Assembly: GCF_030160235.1 (NCBI RefSeq)
Contig: NZ_BSNY01000005.1
Coordinates: forward strand, 62,001-126,000
DNA length: 64,000 nucleotides
Source of the DNA: Mesorhizobium huakuii
Lineage (GTDB): Bacteria > Pseudomonadota > Alphaproteobacteria > Rhizobiales > Rhizobiaceae
Direction of reading: 5' to 3'
The position numbers and the translations under genes were made by a program. Numbering within the stretch: the first letter of the stretch is position 1; each line of letters starts with the position of its first letter. The notes below the pieces were generated by a model. It saw only the letters and a program-made list of their open reading frames with translations, ran no database searches and was not told the DNA's origin. Shown in pieces: positions 14,704 to 26,111 of the stretch.

Positions 14704-17700
14704 TAGTTCTCTCCAAAATTCACAAGTCTATCTGCTATCGATAGTGGGGCATCATTATGAAGGACGAACACATGCTCTCGCTGTGGAATTTTTACGACAT
14801 TTAACCCCGTAATATCTATCGAAACAAAATTGGAGAATTTTGCTGCAGGAAAAGGCCTTCCTATAAGGGCCTTTGCAATGTCAGTGCTAGGTATAGTTCC
14901 AGGGACAATATCCGTAAAATATTGCCCATCTCCATATCTTGCATCATTCGGATTGTTTGCCTTCATAGATGGTCTTATAGACATAGTTGACACTATTCCT
15001 GCCATTCCAGCTCTGGTCGTATAATGAAACAAGACCGTTGGTGCCTTGTCCTCCGGGGCTGCCTTGTTTGTTGTAATCACCATTCCAGCGGCAAATGCGG
15101 CTGTGCCGGCTACTGCGGTCGAAATCGCTGGGCCGGCAATCTGCCCTGCTGAAATCGTGGTTCCCGCCAAGGCACCCGAAAAGGCATTACTCGTCGATGC
15201 CGGTTGGCTCTTCGCGTAGGTCTTTGGTTTGCCGACCTCTGTCTCCCATCCCTTCAATGAGTCTGCCGTGACATAGCTCACGTCTTGGCTGCTATCGTCA
15301 GTGTTACCTTTGCTGCCACCTAGTATATCCTTACCCGTGGCAGGGTCTACCTGAGTTTCACCACCATCGGCATGACCATTTGGATCGCTCTTGTTCACCG
15401 GATCGTTCTGTGCATAAGCATACCGGTTGGTCCCAACCCCAGGCAGCGTCGGATCCCAATCATCTGGCGAGATGAACCGCCCCAGCACCGGATCCATGTA
15501 CCGCGCGTTGAGATAGAGCAGTCCGGTCTCGGCATCTAAGCGCTCGCCGATATAGCCCTTCTGCGTCTGGAAGCCGGTGTTGAGGCTCTCGCCATAGGTG
15601 GCGTAGGTGGTGCCCTCAACCACGGCGCCCGACATGTCGGTGACCAGCCGCACCGAGGCCAGATGCTCGCGGTGCAGGAAGTATTTGGTCGTGCCGATCA
15701 CCTTGATGTCGGGATGCGGGTAGCGGGTGTAGATTTCCGCGCCCGGTGTCGCCGGATTGATCTCGACATCGGCGTCGGGATAGAGCGTGGTCGCGAAGCT
15801 CGATGTTTTCTTGGCGCGTGCTCCATCCGGTCCATAGGCAAGGTTGACGGTGTTGGAAGCCAGGCTGACGGTCTTCAGCCGGTTGGCCTCGTCCCAGCTC
15901 AGCGTGCGGCTGCCATCGGATGTGAGGTTGCCATTGGCATCATAGGCCATCGCATTGGCGCCAACGCTGATGGGCGCGTGTGGCCGGGGGGATGTGACTG
16001 CGGGGTAGACATAGCTGCCGGCGACACGTGTGCGCGAGAGCATGTTGTCGTTGGCGGCATAGACGAAGCTTTCGCTCAAGCTGGTGTTGCCCAGATTGGT
16101 GCTTGTGGTCAGCCGGTCGGCATTGTCATAGACATAGGTCCAGCTGTCGGAGGCAGTAAGCCCCGTGGTGCCGGTGATGCGACCAAGGTTGTCACGCGCA
16201 TATTGCTCATCGAGGAGAACGGTCGCGCCCTTCGACGTGGTGATGCGCGTCACCCAGCGGCGTGTCGGCGAATAGGTGAAGGACGTCTTCACGCCATTGG
16301 CGTAGTTGATCTCCTTGGTCTGGCCATCGGCCTCGTAAATGGTCGAGGTGATGTAGCCGGGGGCCGAGTAGAGCTTGTTGCCGGCGGTGTATTGCAGCGG
16401 CGCGGCAGTCGTGCCGAAATCGAGCTGCATCGGCAGGTACTGTGTCGCCAGTGTCTGCCCCGAAGCATCGCGTACACTGGTCGTGGTGTGGATCAGCGTG
16501 CCGATGGTGGCATCCTGGCGCGCGACCTTGCCGAAGCCGTCATATTTGTAGCTCTGCGTTGCCGCTGCATTCTGCGATGTGGTCAGCTGCCCGACGTTAT
16601 AGGAGCCGGCGGCTGCCTCGTCGTAAGTGTTCTGGGTCAAGACGACAGGGCTGCCGCCAGGAGCGGTGGCCGTCTTCTGCGTCAGCCGGTCCATCTGGTC
16701 GTAGCTGAGATTGGTGACCGTGCCCCTGGCATCGGTCTGGCTCACCAGCCGGTTGGCGGCATCGTAGGTGTAGGTCCAGGTGCCGAGATCGGGATCCGAC
16801 GCCGACAACCGGTTGCCGAGCATGTCGTAGGTGTAGGACCAGGTCGAACCGCTGGTGTCGGTAAGGCCGACCAACCGGCCAAGCACGTCGAAGGTGCGGG
16901 TTTGCGCAAGCTGAAGACCGGCGAAGTCACGAACCACGCCCGCGACATCGCCACGCGTCGACCATGCCGTCCGGGTCTGATGGCCGAGCTCGTCGGTCAT
17001 TGTCGTGCCATGCAGCCGCGGGGTGGTGGTGGGCGCGGTGGCGAGATCGTTGAGATAGCTGCGCTGGCTGCCATCCGGATTGACGGTCTTGGTCAACTGG
17101 TCGGCCCAGTCGTAGCTGTTGGTGGTCCACTGCGCGGTCTCGCCGACGAAGCGAGGGAAATTCGTGCGCAAGACATTGCCGCGCGGATCATAGTCGGTGT
17201 CGGCAACGCGCCTTGGCCCGGCCGCCGTCTCTCCGGGCGTTTCCACGTGGTAGACCCGGCCAAGCCCGTCATACCAGGAGATGGTAAAATCCTCCCCCGC
17301 GCCATTGGGGAGCGGCGTGTATCTGATCAGCGCCTGCGCCCCGGGATTGCCCTCGTTGACAAACTGGTTCCTGACATAGGCGCCGGTGACGCTCTGCGAG
17401 ACCTGATAGAGACGGCAGAACGGATCGTAGGCAAAGGTCTTCACCAGGCCGTTGACGTCGGTCCTGGTCGCCGGCAGCCCGCAGACGGGATTGTAGGTGG
17501 CGGTCGAGACAAAGCGCGTGTCGGCGCTCTGGCCGCCGGTCGCAAAGTAGCGCGGCGCCCGCTCGGTTACCGGGTAGAGATGATAGGTGGCGTCATAATC
17601 CCATTCGGTCTTGTGGCCGAGGCCGTTGGTGGCCGCGATCTTGTTGCCGTAGGCATCATAGGCAAAATACTGGTTCACCGCCTTGGTCACGGCGGGATCG

Positions 17701-20700
17701 CTGAAGGTCTGCACCCAGGTCAGATTGCCCTTGGTCGGCACCGCCCAGACATCGGCCGTGTTGCCGTCATAGTAATTGTGCCTGTAGCCGACATAGGGAT
17801 CGGTGCTGGTCAGGCCGGCATGCGTCCGTTCGGCAATCAGGGCAGAGACGATATAGGCCGAGGCGTTGGGCGAGAAGAAGCGCTCGGTCCAGGTCTCGTC
17901 GCCGCTGGCGTCGGTGCGGCCATAGTCCTTCAGGCTGACGACATTGTTGTAGGCATCGAAGCCGCGCTCGACCCGGAGCGTGTACGTGACGTTCTCGATA
18001 AACGTCGTGTCGGTCGCCGTGTTCTGTGCGGTGTAGGGTTTTGTCGCCGTATTGACCGCATAGGTCTCGGCCACCTGCTTGTGGACCGTGCCCGCGCCAT
18101 CCTTCCACACCGTCAGCGACGGCAGGCCGTAGCTGGCGAGGTCCTGCCGGTAGGTGGTCGTCACCGTCGAGGGCGCCGTCTCGCCATTGGCCAGAGGCCT
18201 GGTCTCGACGATCGAGGAGAAGCCCAAAAACTTGCGCGCCGCCGGGTCGTACTTGCCGCCGGCGTACTGATAGGTGCTAACCGCTGTCTGACCACGACCG
18301 TCGCCGACCGACAGCTTCGTCACCGCATGCACCACTTGCGGCAGGTAGTTGTTCGTCCAGGTCGATGACGGCGTGTATTCGACCGCTACAGTGCCGCCAA
18401 GTTCCGTCGTGATCTGCTTGACGAGATTCGGATTGCCGGTGCCAGCATTCGAGATGAACATGCTGCCGTAATTGGTGAAGTCAGGCAGGCCGTCGCCGTT
18501 GAAGTCGCCGACCACCGTGCCGGCTGAAAGCGGTACCGGCAGCGTAAACTCAACTGGCGTCATCGCCGTCGACGACGGCCGCAGCGAGAAAACCCGCACC
18601 GCGCCGGTTCTGTAAGGCTGTGACGTGATCGTCCCGCCGATGGTGATGACGGAAGCCTTGCCGCTGTCGTCGAAATCGCGAAGCACCGCAGTCGGTCCTG
18701 GCAGCGACCCGACGCTGTAGCTTTTGAAGCCCGTCCCGGTCGATAGCCAAACAGTCGTGCTGCCGTTGGTGCCGTTGTACTGAACAACGTCCGTCGCACC
18801 GTCGCCGTTGACGTCGGCCAAAACGCAGCTGCCAGGTGTTCCTGACCCACTGGAGCAGGAAATAGGAAACGAGGTTGCGCCTGGTTGCCAGGCGCCGTTA
18901 GAAAGCATGCCTTTCGTTGACGTTCCGCCGGGAGTCCAAATGAGCGGCTGCTGTTTGCCGTTGCCGAGAAAATCGCCGACGCCGTAGACACGATAATTGG
19001 AACTGTAAGCGTTCAGGGTGTCAACACCGTCACCATTAGTGTCGGCGATAATAGGGTCGGGTGATGGTGGGTTGGTTGAAAATCCCCCACATACCGCTTC
19101 GTAGCCGACGGGTGCAGGCCTACAGGAAACTTTGGTCAGCCCCAACGAAGTGTCTGTTTCAACGAGCGAATTGCGTGACGTGTAGGTTGTGCGACCGGTA
19201 TGTCCGTCTGTATATCCAGTTACCAGCGAGTCAGCGAAATCCAAGGTGTTCTTGCTTGCTATGAACCGGCCGGGCTGAGAGAAGAAGGTAGGATTATTAG
19301 GATCCACATAGTTAGTCGTGTCGAGCAGCAGTGAGACGGTTGCACTTAACGCACCGCTCAAGTTGAACTTGTAAATGTATTTGGTACGCTGCAGGGCGGG
19401 GCAAGGACCTTGTCTAGGTGTACATGTATCCACCTGTGTGATCTTGTCGCCGAACATCTCATCCCGGCCGTCGAGATCCAGATCGCCAACTTGATTCGGC
19501 GCTCGCTGGTTTCCGAACGAAACGGCCGCGCTCGCGTAGACTCCATCGGCATTCTGATAGGTCATCTGGCCGAGCACCTTCGCCGTCCCTCCGGTGATGG
19601 TGCCGTCTGAGGCGAAGGTCGCGTCGGTGCCGTAGCGTGTGACCTGGGTCAGCCGCGAAGTGTTGGAGAACGGCGCCTGATCGTAGGTCAGCTTATAGGC
19701 GCCGCGCACGACATTGCTGACCCAAATGGTGATCGATTTGACACGCAGATTGGTCTCAGAAATGTCGCGGCCATTGCCCATCAGGATCATGTCCGGACGG
19801 GCCTCCAACTGGAAGCCGATCACCGTACCGTTGTAGCTGATGCTTTGCGGATAACAGACCGGATTTGCAGGGCAATAATAAGTGTAGGCGATCGTGTTGC
19901 CGTTGGTGTCGGTGACCGAAGTCAACAGCCAGCGGTAGCTCATCGCCAGATCATAGGCCGGCGTGCCGGCAGTCGGATTGAGGTTGGCAACCGCAGCCAC
20001 CGAGCGGAAGGTCGACACGGTGCCGTCCCTGTCCGTCACCTTCCATTCATTGGTGGCGCCGTTCAGCGCGATGCGGCGATAGCTCTCATTCTCGGTCGCA
20101 TGCGTGCCGCCGGTCGCGCAGGAGGGCGAGACCATGCCGGCAGTGCAGGCCACCATCGCCTGGCCGTCGAGCAGATAGATGTCGTTGGCGTCATAGGCCG
20201 GCATGCCGTAGCCCGGCGTTGCCCGCTCGATGACATCGAAACCATCGAGGCCCCAGGCATAGCCGAGCCAGCCCTGATAGAGGCCACCGAGCTTGGTCTT
20301 GCGCGAGGAGTTGTAGTTCAGCGCGATCCGCGGCTCGATGCCGTGGAAGGCGGGCACGTCGATGCCTATCGAATAGCCGAGATTGCCGTTGCCGGCAGCC
20401 TTGGGCAGATCCACCTTCGGCGTGCCGATCGCTTCGGGGTCGCCGCTGTCCGTCGTCGCGGCTGCCGCCGCCATTGCTTGCGCCGCCGGCGCCGCTTGCG
20501 TGTCCGTGGTCTTCGCCGCCGTGCCGTCCTTGGCATCGGGCGTCTTCGTGCTGGTTGTCTTCGTGTTGGCTGCCTTGGTGTCAGCCGACTTGGCGTCGCC
20601 GGCTTTGGCATCGGCCGGCTTCACGCCAATCTTGGCCGCCGCGTCCGGGCTGCCGGTAGGCGATGAACCCGTTGCCGGCGCCGCAGTGCCCAGCGCCGGC

Positions 20701-20903
20701 GTGCCGCCCGCCGGCTGCCCGCTGCCTAGCGCCGCGCCGCCATTGCCGTAGCCCACGGGCGCGTCAGGTTGAGGCGAAGTGACCTGCGTCTCTTGCGCAA
20801 GCGCATCTATTCCTGCACTTCCGCTAATATAAGAAAAGAAATATGTATCCCCACCGAATACACAGGCCGCAAGCAAAGCTGCGCCAACAAACAACCGGCT
20901 CAT
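14703..20903 (-). CDS. SpvB/TcB-like RHS-repeat protein with HYD1 ADP-ribosyltransferase toxin tip
   Basis: This encodes 2066 residues. The N-terminus is an export signal with a possible lipobox (LLAAC, Cys14) or a signal-peptidase-I site near ALAQ (about residue 38). An Ala/Lys/Thr-rich linker covers about 95-150. An SpvB-like domain follows ([19 protein letters not shown]), then FG-GAP-type repeats ([33 protein letters not shown]), a TcdB-middle-like part ([27 protein letters not shown]) and many YD repeats. The RHS core ends at DPNGH near residue 1840. A Gly/Ala-rich hydrophobic stretch (about 1909-1942) precedes the toxin tip at 1958-2066, with [21 protein letters not shown] and SIDITGLNV, typical of Tox-ART-HYD1. 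GGGGGGA precedes the ATG. The tip DNA is AT-rich compared with the body. Confidence 0.88.
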   Translation of the reverse strand: MSRLFVGAALLAACVFGGDTYFFSYISGSAGIDALAQETQVTSPQPDAPVGYGNGGAALGSGQPAGGTPALGTAAPATGSSPTGSPDAAAKIGVKPADAKAGDAKSADTKAANTKTTSTKTPDAKDGTAAKTTDTQAAPAAQAMAAAAATTDSGDPEAIGTPKVDLPKAAGNGNLGYSIGIDVPAFHGIEPRIALNYNSSRKTKLGGLYQGWLGYAWGLDGFDVIERATPGYGMPAYDANDIYLLDGQAMVACTAGMVSPSCATGGTHATENESYRRIALNGATNEWKVTDRDGTVSTFRSVAAVANLNPTAGTPAYDLAMSYRWLLTSVTDTNGNTIAYTYYCPANPVCYPQSISYNGTVIGFQLEARPDMILMGNGRDISETNLRVKSITIWVSNVVRGAYKLTYDQAPFSNTSRLTQVTRYGTDATFASDGTITGGTAKVLGQMTYQNADGVYASAAVSFGNQRAPNQVGDLDLDGRDEMFGDKITQVDTCTPRQGPCPALQRTKYIYKFNLSGALSATVSLLLDTTNYVDPNNPTFFSQPGRFIASKNTLDFADSLVTGYTDGHTGRTTYTSRNSLVETDTSLGLTKVSCRPAPVGYEAVCGGFSTNPPSPDPIIADTNGDGVDTLNAYSSNYRVYGVGDFLGNGKQQPLIWTPGGTSTKGMLSNGAWQPGATSFPISCSSGSGTPGSCVLADVNGDGATDVVQYNGTNGSTTVWLSTGTGFKSYSVGSLPGPTAVLRDFDDSGKASVITIGGTITSQPYRTGAVRVFSLRPSSTAMTPVEFTLPVPLSAGTVVGDFNGDGLPDFTNYGSMFISNAGTGNPNLVKQITTELGGTVAVEYTPSSTWTNNYLPQVVHAVTKLSVGDGRGQTAVSTYQYAGGKYDPAARKFLGFSSIVETRPLANGETAPSTVTTTYRQDLASYGLPSLTVWKDGAGTVHKQVAETYAVNTATKPYTAQNTATDTTFIENVTYTLRVERGFDAYNNVVSLKDYGRTDASGDETWTERFFSPNASAYIVSALIAERTHAGLTSTDPYVGYRHNYYDGNTADVWAVPTKGNLTWVQTFSDPAVTKAVNQYFAYDAYGNKIAATNGLGHKTEWDYDATYHLYPVTERAPRYFATGGQSADTRFVSTATYNPVCGLPATRTDVNGLVKTFAYDPFCRLYQVSQSVTGAYVRNQFVNEGNPGAQALIRYTPLPNGAGEDFTISWYDGLGRVYHVETPGETAAGPRRVADTDYDPRGNVLRTNFPRFVGETAQWTTNSYDWADQLTKTVNPDGSQRSYLNDLATAPTTTPRLHGTTMTDELGHQTRTAWSTRGDVAGVVRDFAGLQLAQTRTFDVLGRLVGLTDTSGSTWSYTYDMLGNRLSASDPDLGTWTYTYDAANRLVSQTDARGTVTNLSYDQMDRLTQKTATAPGGSPVVLTQNTYDEAAAGSYNVGQLTTSQNAAATQSYKYDGFGKVARQDATIGTLIHTTTSVRDASGQTLATQYLPMQLDFGTTAAPLQYTAGNKLYSAPGYITSTIYEADGQTKEINYANGVKTSFTYSPTRRWVTRITTSKGATVLLDEQYARDNLGRITGTTGLTASDSWTYVYDNADRLTTSTNLGNTSLSESFVYAANDNMLSRTRVAGSYVYPAVTSPRPHAPISVGANAMAYDANGNLTSDGSRTLSWDEANRLKTVSLASNTVNLAYGPDGARAKKTSSFATTLYPDADVEINPATPGAEIYTRYPHPDIKVIGTTKYFLHREHLASVRLVTDMSGAVVEGTTYATYGESLNTGFQTQKGYIGERLDAETGLLYLNARYMDPVLGRFISPDDWDPTLPGVGTNRYAYAQNDPVNKSDPNGHADGGETQVDPATGKDILGGSKGNTDDSSQDVSYVTADSLKGWETEVGKPKTYAKSQPASTSNAFSGALAGTTISAGQIAGPAISTAVAGTAAFAAGMVITTNKAAPEDKAPTVLFHYTTRAGMAGIVSTMSIRPSMKANNPNDARYGDGQYFTDIVPGTIPSTDIAKALIGRPFPAAKFSNFVSIDITGLNVVKIPQREHVFVLHNDAPLSIADRLVNFGEN

Positions 20904-21240
20904 GAGTCCCCCCGATCCCGTTGCTTATCGATACTCGCCTTTCAATTGGGAGATACGACATGAGGCCATTGCAACCGGGATATCCACGGTCAAATTTACG
21001 TGAACGATAGTGGCTTTCCGAAGTATTTTGAGTGATGAAGCTTTCGCCCGGCTCGCCGGCAAGGTGCCGGTAGCCTGGACGCACTATGCCCCGAACAGGA
21101 TGATGCGCCGGGATTTTGATGTCGGCGGCGAAGTCGGCGATTTCCAGGCCGTTGGTCGCCACGGTCGGCGGCAGGCGTTCGGCGGTGGTGCGCACCGCTT
21201 CCCGCTTGCGGGACCTCCCGGCCGGCCCTCGGCCAGTCAG
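20904..21240. other. Gene-free region upstream of the RHS gene
   Basis: 337 bases with no gene I can support. Open frames here either continue antisense into neighbours or match nothing known to me. The part next to 20904 should hold the promoter of the toxin operon. Confidence 0.4.
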
Positions 21241-22368
21241 TCAGAGCGAGTCGTAGACGGCGTCGATCAACATCTTGCGGCGTGGGTCCATGTCCTCAAA
21301 ACCCAGCATGCGGTTGGTGACGTAGCCGAAACCGACGCCGGCACCGGGATCGGCGAAGCCGATGGCGCCGCCCCAGCCGGTGTGACCGAAGGTTTGCGGC
21401 GATGCGCGGCCGGCATAGACAGGATCTTCCATCTGATAGCCGGCAGCAAAGGCGGCCGGAGCGGCAAAGCTTTCATCCGTGCCGCGAACACGCTGACGCG
21501 CCGCCGCCTCGATTGCCGCGCGTCCGATAAGAGAGTGGCCCTCCCAGACACCCCCGGCCGCCATCATGCCGTAGATACTCGCCAGTGCGTGTGCCGTCGA
21601 CTGGCCATTGCCGCCCGGCACCTCGGCGGCGCGCCAGACGCGGTCGTTGGGAGCCAGTGCACGGGGCGCCGGATTGTCGCTTGCGTGGGGAAAGGGCGAG
21701 GCGCGGACAAAGTCGACCCAGTCCGAGGCACCGGGGCCCTCGATCATCTCGGCGACCCTGAAATCATCGCTGTCCGGCAGACCGACATGGAAATCGGCTC
21801 CTAGCGGACCGGCGATCTCTTGCGCGATGAAGCGGCCGATGCTTCGCCCGTCGGCCCGGCGCAGCACTTCGCCAGCAAGATGGCCGTAGGTAAGGGCGTG
21901 ATAGATACAGCGGCTGCCGGGCTCCCAGAGGGGCGGCATGGCCGCAAGCGCGTCGACAAAGGGCGTCCACGCGAACATGCCCGCTTCGTCCATCGGCACG
22001 GCAAGACCATTCAGCCCGGCCTGGTGCGACATCACCTGTTCAAGCGTGATGCGCTCCTTGCCGCCGGCCGCGAATTCAGGCCAGTAACGGGCAACGGGTG
22101 CGGCATAGTCCAGCCTGCCGCGCTCCACCAACATTGCGATCGCCAGCGCCACGACGCCCTTGGTGGAGGACCAGACATTGATCAGCGTGTCCCGCCGCCA
22201 CGGACGGGTTCGCGCGGCATCGGCATGACCGCCCCACAAGTCAACGACAGTCTTGCCGTGGACGACGACGGACACGCCACCGCCATGTTCCAACCCCTGG
22301 GCGAAACACTCGGCGAAGGCCGCGCGCACGGCACCAAAGCGCGGATCGCAGATACCATCCATGTTCAT
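21241..22368 (-). CDS. Serine beta-lactamase-family hydrolase (class C/esterase type)
   Basis: This encodes 375 residues. The active-site motif SxxK is S67-S-T-K70 (VWSSTKGV). The second motif is probably Tyr156 in CIYHALTYG. The third is HTG in FGHTGWGG, replacing the KTG of true beta-lactamases, a pattern common in EstB-like esterases and transesterases. No signal peptide is seen, so the enzyme is probably cytoplasmic and its substrate is unknown. It follows the racemase-like gene on the same strand with a 100-base gap, so it may belong to the same catabolic transcript. Confidence 0.85.
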   Translation of the reverse strand: MNMDGICDPRFGAVRAAFAECFAQGLEHGGGVSVVVHGKTVVDLWGGHADAARTRPWRRDTLINVWSSTKGVVALAIAMLVERGRLDYAAPVARYWPEFAAGGKERITLEQVMSHQAGLNGLAVPMDEAGMFAWTPFVDALAAMPPLWEPGSRCIYHALTYGHLAGEVLRRADGRSIGRFIAQEIAGPLGADFHVGLPDSDDFRVAEMIEGPGASDWVDFVRASPFPHASDNPAPRALAPNDRVWRAAEVPGGNGQSTAHALASIYGMMAAGGVWEGHSLIGRAAIEAAARQRVRGTDESFAAPAAFAAGYQMEDPVYAGRASPQTFGHTGWGGAIGFADPGAGVGFGYVTNRMLGFEDMDPRRKMLIDAVYDSL

Positions 22369-22468
22369 GCGTGAATTCTCACCAGGCGCTGACGTGACGG
22401 GAATGCCGCCGTTGAGGCCATTCTGGCTTGGCGGGAACCCGCCAGTCCAGCGAATTGCTCGCTTCGAC

Positions 22469-23509
22469 CTACTGCTTCACCGAAGTCGATGTGCCCCAGG
22501 TATCCGACAGCACGTAGCCTTGAGGGTATGGATCCGTCGGATCGAGATAGTAGCTGTGCTCGCCGGTGATCCAGGCCCGGCCGGTGATCTCCGGAACGAT
22601 CGCCTTGCGTCCGGCGATTTCCGTCCGTTCCACGATCCTGCCCGTGAAGCGCGAGCCGATGATCGATTCATGAATCAACACATCGCCAACGCCCATCAAG
22701 CCGCGGGCCTGCAGCACGGCCATGCGGGCCGAAGTGCCTGTCCCGGTCGGGCTGCGGTCGGAGCGTCCCGGCGAGACGATGCAGGTGTTGCGCGTGACAT
22801 TGCCCGGCCCCTGGAACGGCATGGCGAACTGCACGATCGACACGCCGCGCACATGATCGAATTGCGGATGGACGACGTCGAGCTGCTCGCGCGCCGCCCG
22901 CCTGATCTTCTCGCCGGCCACCGCCAGCTCGCGCGCCTCGTCGGGCGCGACCGAGAAGCCGAGCGCCTGGGCATCGACAATGGCGTAGAACATACCGCCA
23001 TAGGCGATGTCGACGGTGAGCGTGCCCAGCCCCTCGACCTCGATGTTGGCATCGAGGCGGTCAACAAAGGCCGGTGCGTTGCGGAGGGTGATCGAGACGC
23101 ATCTACCGTCGCGGCATTGCGCCCGCACCTCGATGACGCCACCCGGCATGTCGAGCTTGAAGCGCGTCTCGGGCTCCTGCATCGGCACCATGCCGGTCTC
23201 CAGCAGCACCGTGGCGACGCAGATCGTGTTGGACCCGGACATCGGAGGATATTCCGTCGGCTCCATGATGATGGCGCCGGCGGCGCAGTCCTCGCGCGTC
23301 GACGGAACGAGCAGGTTGACGTGGCGCGCGACGCTGCCGCGCGGCTCGCAGATCAGCATGCGCCTGATATGGTCATGATCGCGCTCCATCGTGATCATCT
23401 TGTCCATCATCGTGCGGCCAGCCGGCGGCAGGACACCGCCAATGATGACGTCGCCGACTTCGCCCTCGGCATGACAGCCGACGACACGAATGCTGGTTTT
23501 GCTGCGCAT
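22469..23509 (-). CDS. Proline-racemase superfamily enzyme (hydroxyproline epimerase or dehydratase)
   Basis: This encodes 346 residues, the usual family length. The fold is recognised from VVGCHAEGEVGDVIIGG, EPRGSVARHVNLLVP and GMFYAIVDA. The two catalytic positions differ from classical racemases: Ser91 in PMSGSN, where most enzymes have Cys in MCGH, and Thr255 in DRSPTGTGTS, where racemases have Cys. Thr at the second site is known from trans-3-hydroxy-L-proline dehydratases. Because of this pairing I do not assign the reaction. The neighbour on the opposite strand, a DapA-like deaminase, supports a role in hydroxyproline use. The two genes diverge from a 108-base region. Confidence 0.85.
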   Translation of the reverse strand: MRSKTSIRVVGCHAEGEVGDVIIGGVLPPAGRTMMDKMITMERDHDHIRRMLICEPRGSVARHVNLLVPSTREDCAAGAIIMEPTEYPPMSGSNTICVATVLLETGMVPMQEPETRFKLDMPGGVIEVRAQCRDGRCVSITLRNAPAFVDRLDANIEVEGLGTLTVDIAYGGMFYAIVDAQALGFSVAPDEARELAVAGEKIRRAAREQLDVVHPQFDHVRGVSIVQFAMPFQGPGNVTRNTCIVSPGRSDRSPTGTGTSARMAVLQARGLMGVGDVLIHESIIGSRFTGRIVERTEIAGRKAIVPEITGRAWITGEHSYYLDPTDPYPQGYVLSDTWGTSTSVKQ

Positions 23510-23617
23510 TGCTGTCCCTGCGTTGGTCCCTGGCGGCTACGACTATTTTGCTTGGCAAGCCATGCCGCTTCGGGACAAACTGATCAATCCGCGTGCCAGC
23601 CTCAAGGAGAATCCGAA

Positions 23618-24580
23618 ATGACCCCTAATGTTTTTTCCGGCTGCATGCCGGCGTTGATGACCCCATGCACGCAGGACCGCCAGCCCGACTTCGACGCGCT
23701 GGTGCGCAAGGGACGCGAGCTGATCGCGGCCGGCATGTCGGCCGTCGTCTATTGCGGCTCTATGGGAGACTGGCCGCTCCTGACCGATGAGCAGCGCATG
23801 GAAGGCGTCGAGCGGCTGGTGAAGGCCGGCGTGCCGGTGATCGTCGGCACCGGCGCGGTCAACACCGCCAAGGCCGTGGCGCACGCGGCGCACGCCCAGA
23901 AGGTCGGCGCCCGGGGCCTGATGGTGATCCCGCGTGTCTTGTCGCGCGGGCCCTCGGTGACGGCGCAGCGCCATCACTTCAAGGCAATCCTTGCCGCCGC
24001 GCCAGGCCTGCCGGCGGTCATCTACAACAGCCCCTATTACGGCTTTGCCACGCGCGCGGACCTGTTCTTCGCGCTGCGGGCCGAACATCCGAACCTGGTC
24101 GGCTTCAAGGAGTTCGGCGGCCCGTCTGACCTTCGCTACGCGGCGGAAAACATCACCAGCCGCGACGATGAGGTGGCGCTGATGATCGGCGTCGACACCG
24201 CCGTTTTCCACGGCTTCGTCAATTGCGGCGCGTCCGGCGCCATCACCGGCATCGGCAACGTCCTGCCTAAGGAAGTGCTGCACCTTGTGGGCTTGAGCCA
24301 GGCGGCGGCCAAGGGCGACGTCGAAGCCCGCCAGCGCGCGCTGGAGCTGGATGCAGCACTCGCCGTGCTGTCCTCCTTCGACGAAGGCCCCGACCTGGTG
24401 CTCTATTTCAAGCACATGATGGTGCTGAAGGGTAATCCCGAGTACCTGCTGCACTTCAACGAGACGGATGCCCTGACCGACAGCCAGCGCGGCTACGCCG
24501 AGGCGCAGCTCAGATTGTTCGACAGCTGGTATGCCCAGTGGTCGAGGCAACCCGGCGTGATTGCAAGGTCCGCAGCCTGA
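23618..24580 (+). CDS. DapA-family aldolase/deaminase, probable pyrroline-4-hydroxy-2-carboxylate deaminase
   Basis: This encodes 320 residues from the ATG at 23618, with AAGGAGA seven bases upstream; the frame is open far upstream but only this start fits. The class I aldolase barrel shows Tyr136 (AVIYNSPYYG) and the Schiff-base lysine Lys164 (GFKEFGG). In rhizobia, DapA-like enzymes next to hydroxyproline epimerases deaminate delta-1-pyrroline-4-hydroxy-2-carboxylate to 2-oxoglutarate semialdehyde (HypD step). That role is inferred from the adjacent racemase-superfamily gene. The D-hydroxyproline oxidase and semialdehyde dehydrogenase are not in this window. Confidence 0.82.
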   Translation: MTPNVFSGCMPALMTPCTQDRQPDFDALVRKGRELIAAGMSAVVYCGSMGDWPLLTDEQRMEGVERLVKAGVPVIVGTGAVNTAKAVAHAAHAQKVGARGLMVIPRVLSRGPSVTAQRHHFKAILAAAPGLPAVIYNSPYYGFATRADLFFALRAEHPNLVGFKEFGGPSDLRYAAENITSRDDEVALMIGVDTAVFHGFVNCGASGAITGIGNVLPKEVLHLVGLSQAAAKGDVEARQRALELDAALAVLSSFDEGPDLVLYFKHMMVLKGNPEYLLHFNETDALTDSQRGYAEAQLRLFDSWYAQWSRQPGVIARSAA

Positions 24581-24652
24581 CCAACCAAGTGCGACAGCCG
24601 GCCATGGTACGGCCGCCGGTTGCATTGCGGGGCTGATCAGCCGCTATCTGGC

Positions 24653-25401
<749 letters not shown>

Positions 25402-25427
25402 TCAATCCGTGATCTGGTGATGTCTGT

Positions 25428-25772
25428 TCAGGCGTCGGCGTCGATAACGGCCAGCGCCGCCTCGATTCCTCTGCCGATTGCAAGTTTCTGGCCGGCCGCG
25501 TTCAGGGCGCCGCCAAGTGCCGTCAGCGCCGCGACCGCATAGATCGGCTGGGCGGTCGGTCCCATATGGCCGATGCGCGTCAGCTTCCCCAATGTCTCGC
25601 CGCAGCCCGACGAGAACACCACGCCGTAGCGGCCGCGCGCGGCCTGGCGAAGCGCCTTCTCGTCGACACCTTCGGGGGTTCGGACGGCGGTGGTGGTTAG
25701 CGACGCGATCCCGTCGCTGGCGGCCCAGATCGACAGGCCCATCGCGATGACGCCCGCGCGCATGGCCTTGGC
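25428..25772 (-). pseudogene. ppaT: Pyridoxamine-pyruvate transaminase, C-terminal remnant
   Basis: About 114 codons remain, from AKAMRAGVIAMGL to AALAVIDADA and the stop. The segments VRTPEGVDEKALRQAA, GVVFSSGCGETLGKLTRIG and HMGPTAQPIYAV match the C-terminal domain of the M. loti fold-type-I transaminase of vitamin B6 degradation as I remember it. The N-terminal two thirds, including the PLP lysine, are absent. Upstream of 25772 the DNA turns abruptly into the tail of a different gene on the other strand. The next gene downstream is the broken pyridoxal 4-dehydrogenase, which is the next enzyme in the same pathway. Confidence 0.82.
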
Positions 25773-25777
25773 GGCAA

Positions 25778-26111
25778 CCGCGAGCGGTTTCGCAGAGCAC
25801 TCGAGGCAGCGCGGACCATCGGGCACAGAGAGGAACTCGCCGGCTGGCGAGAGCGCGAACTCTTGCGGGGCACGCTGAACAGTACGGCAGAAATGGACGA
25901 CTTCATCGCGCGATCGGTCATCACGCACCATCATCCCTGCGGTACCTGCCGGATGGGCAAGGATGCGGATGCCGTCGTCGATGCAGATCTGCGGCTCAAG
26001 GCGCTCGACAATCTCTTTGTCGTTGACGCATCGATCATGCCCAACCTCACCGCGGGACCGATTCATGCCGCGGTCCTCGCGATCGCCGAGACCTTCGCCC
26101 GACGGCACTAG
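25778..26111 (+). pseudogene. GMC oxidoreductase C-terminal remnant, possibly pyridoxine 4-oxidase
   Basis: A plus-strand frame reads ERFRRALEAARTIGHREELAG, then TAEMDDFIARSV, HHHPCGTCRMG, and NLFVVDASIMPNL to AETFARRH and a TAG at 26109-26111. This is the C-terminal FAD/substrate part of GMC oxidoreductases, with the catalytic His in HHHPCGT. Roughly the first 400 residues of the enzyme are missing. M. loti pyridoxine 4-oxidase is a GMC enzyme and acts in the same pathway as the adjacent ppaT and pyridoxal dehydrogenase remnants, so that identity is likely but inferred. Its stop overlaps the end of the convergent transporter gene. Confidence 0.72.

Noticed and set aside
15663-18368. A 901-codon open frame on the plus strand inside the RHS gene
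   Set aside because: It lies antisense to the RHS protein, and its translation is low-complexity Gly/Arg/Ile sequence with no domain. Long antisense frames are expected in GC-rich genes.
20824-21195. A 123-codon minus-strand frame upstream of the RHS start
   Set aside because: It begins with protein-like residues but overlaps the RHS start in another frame and matches no family I know.
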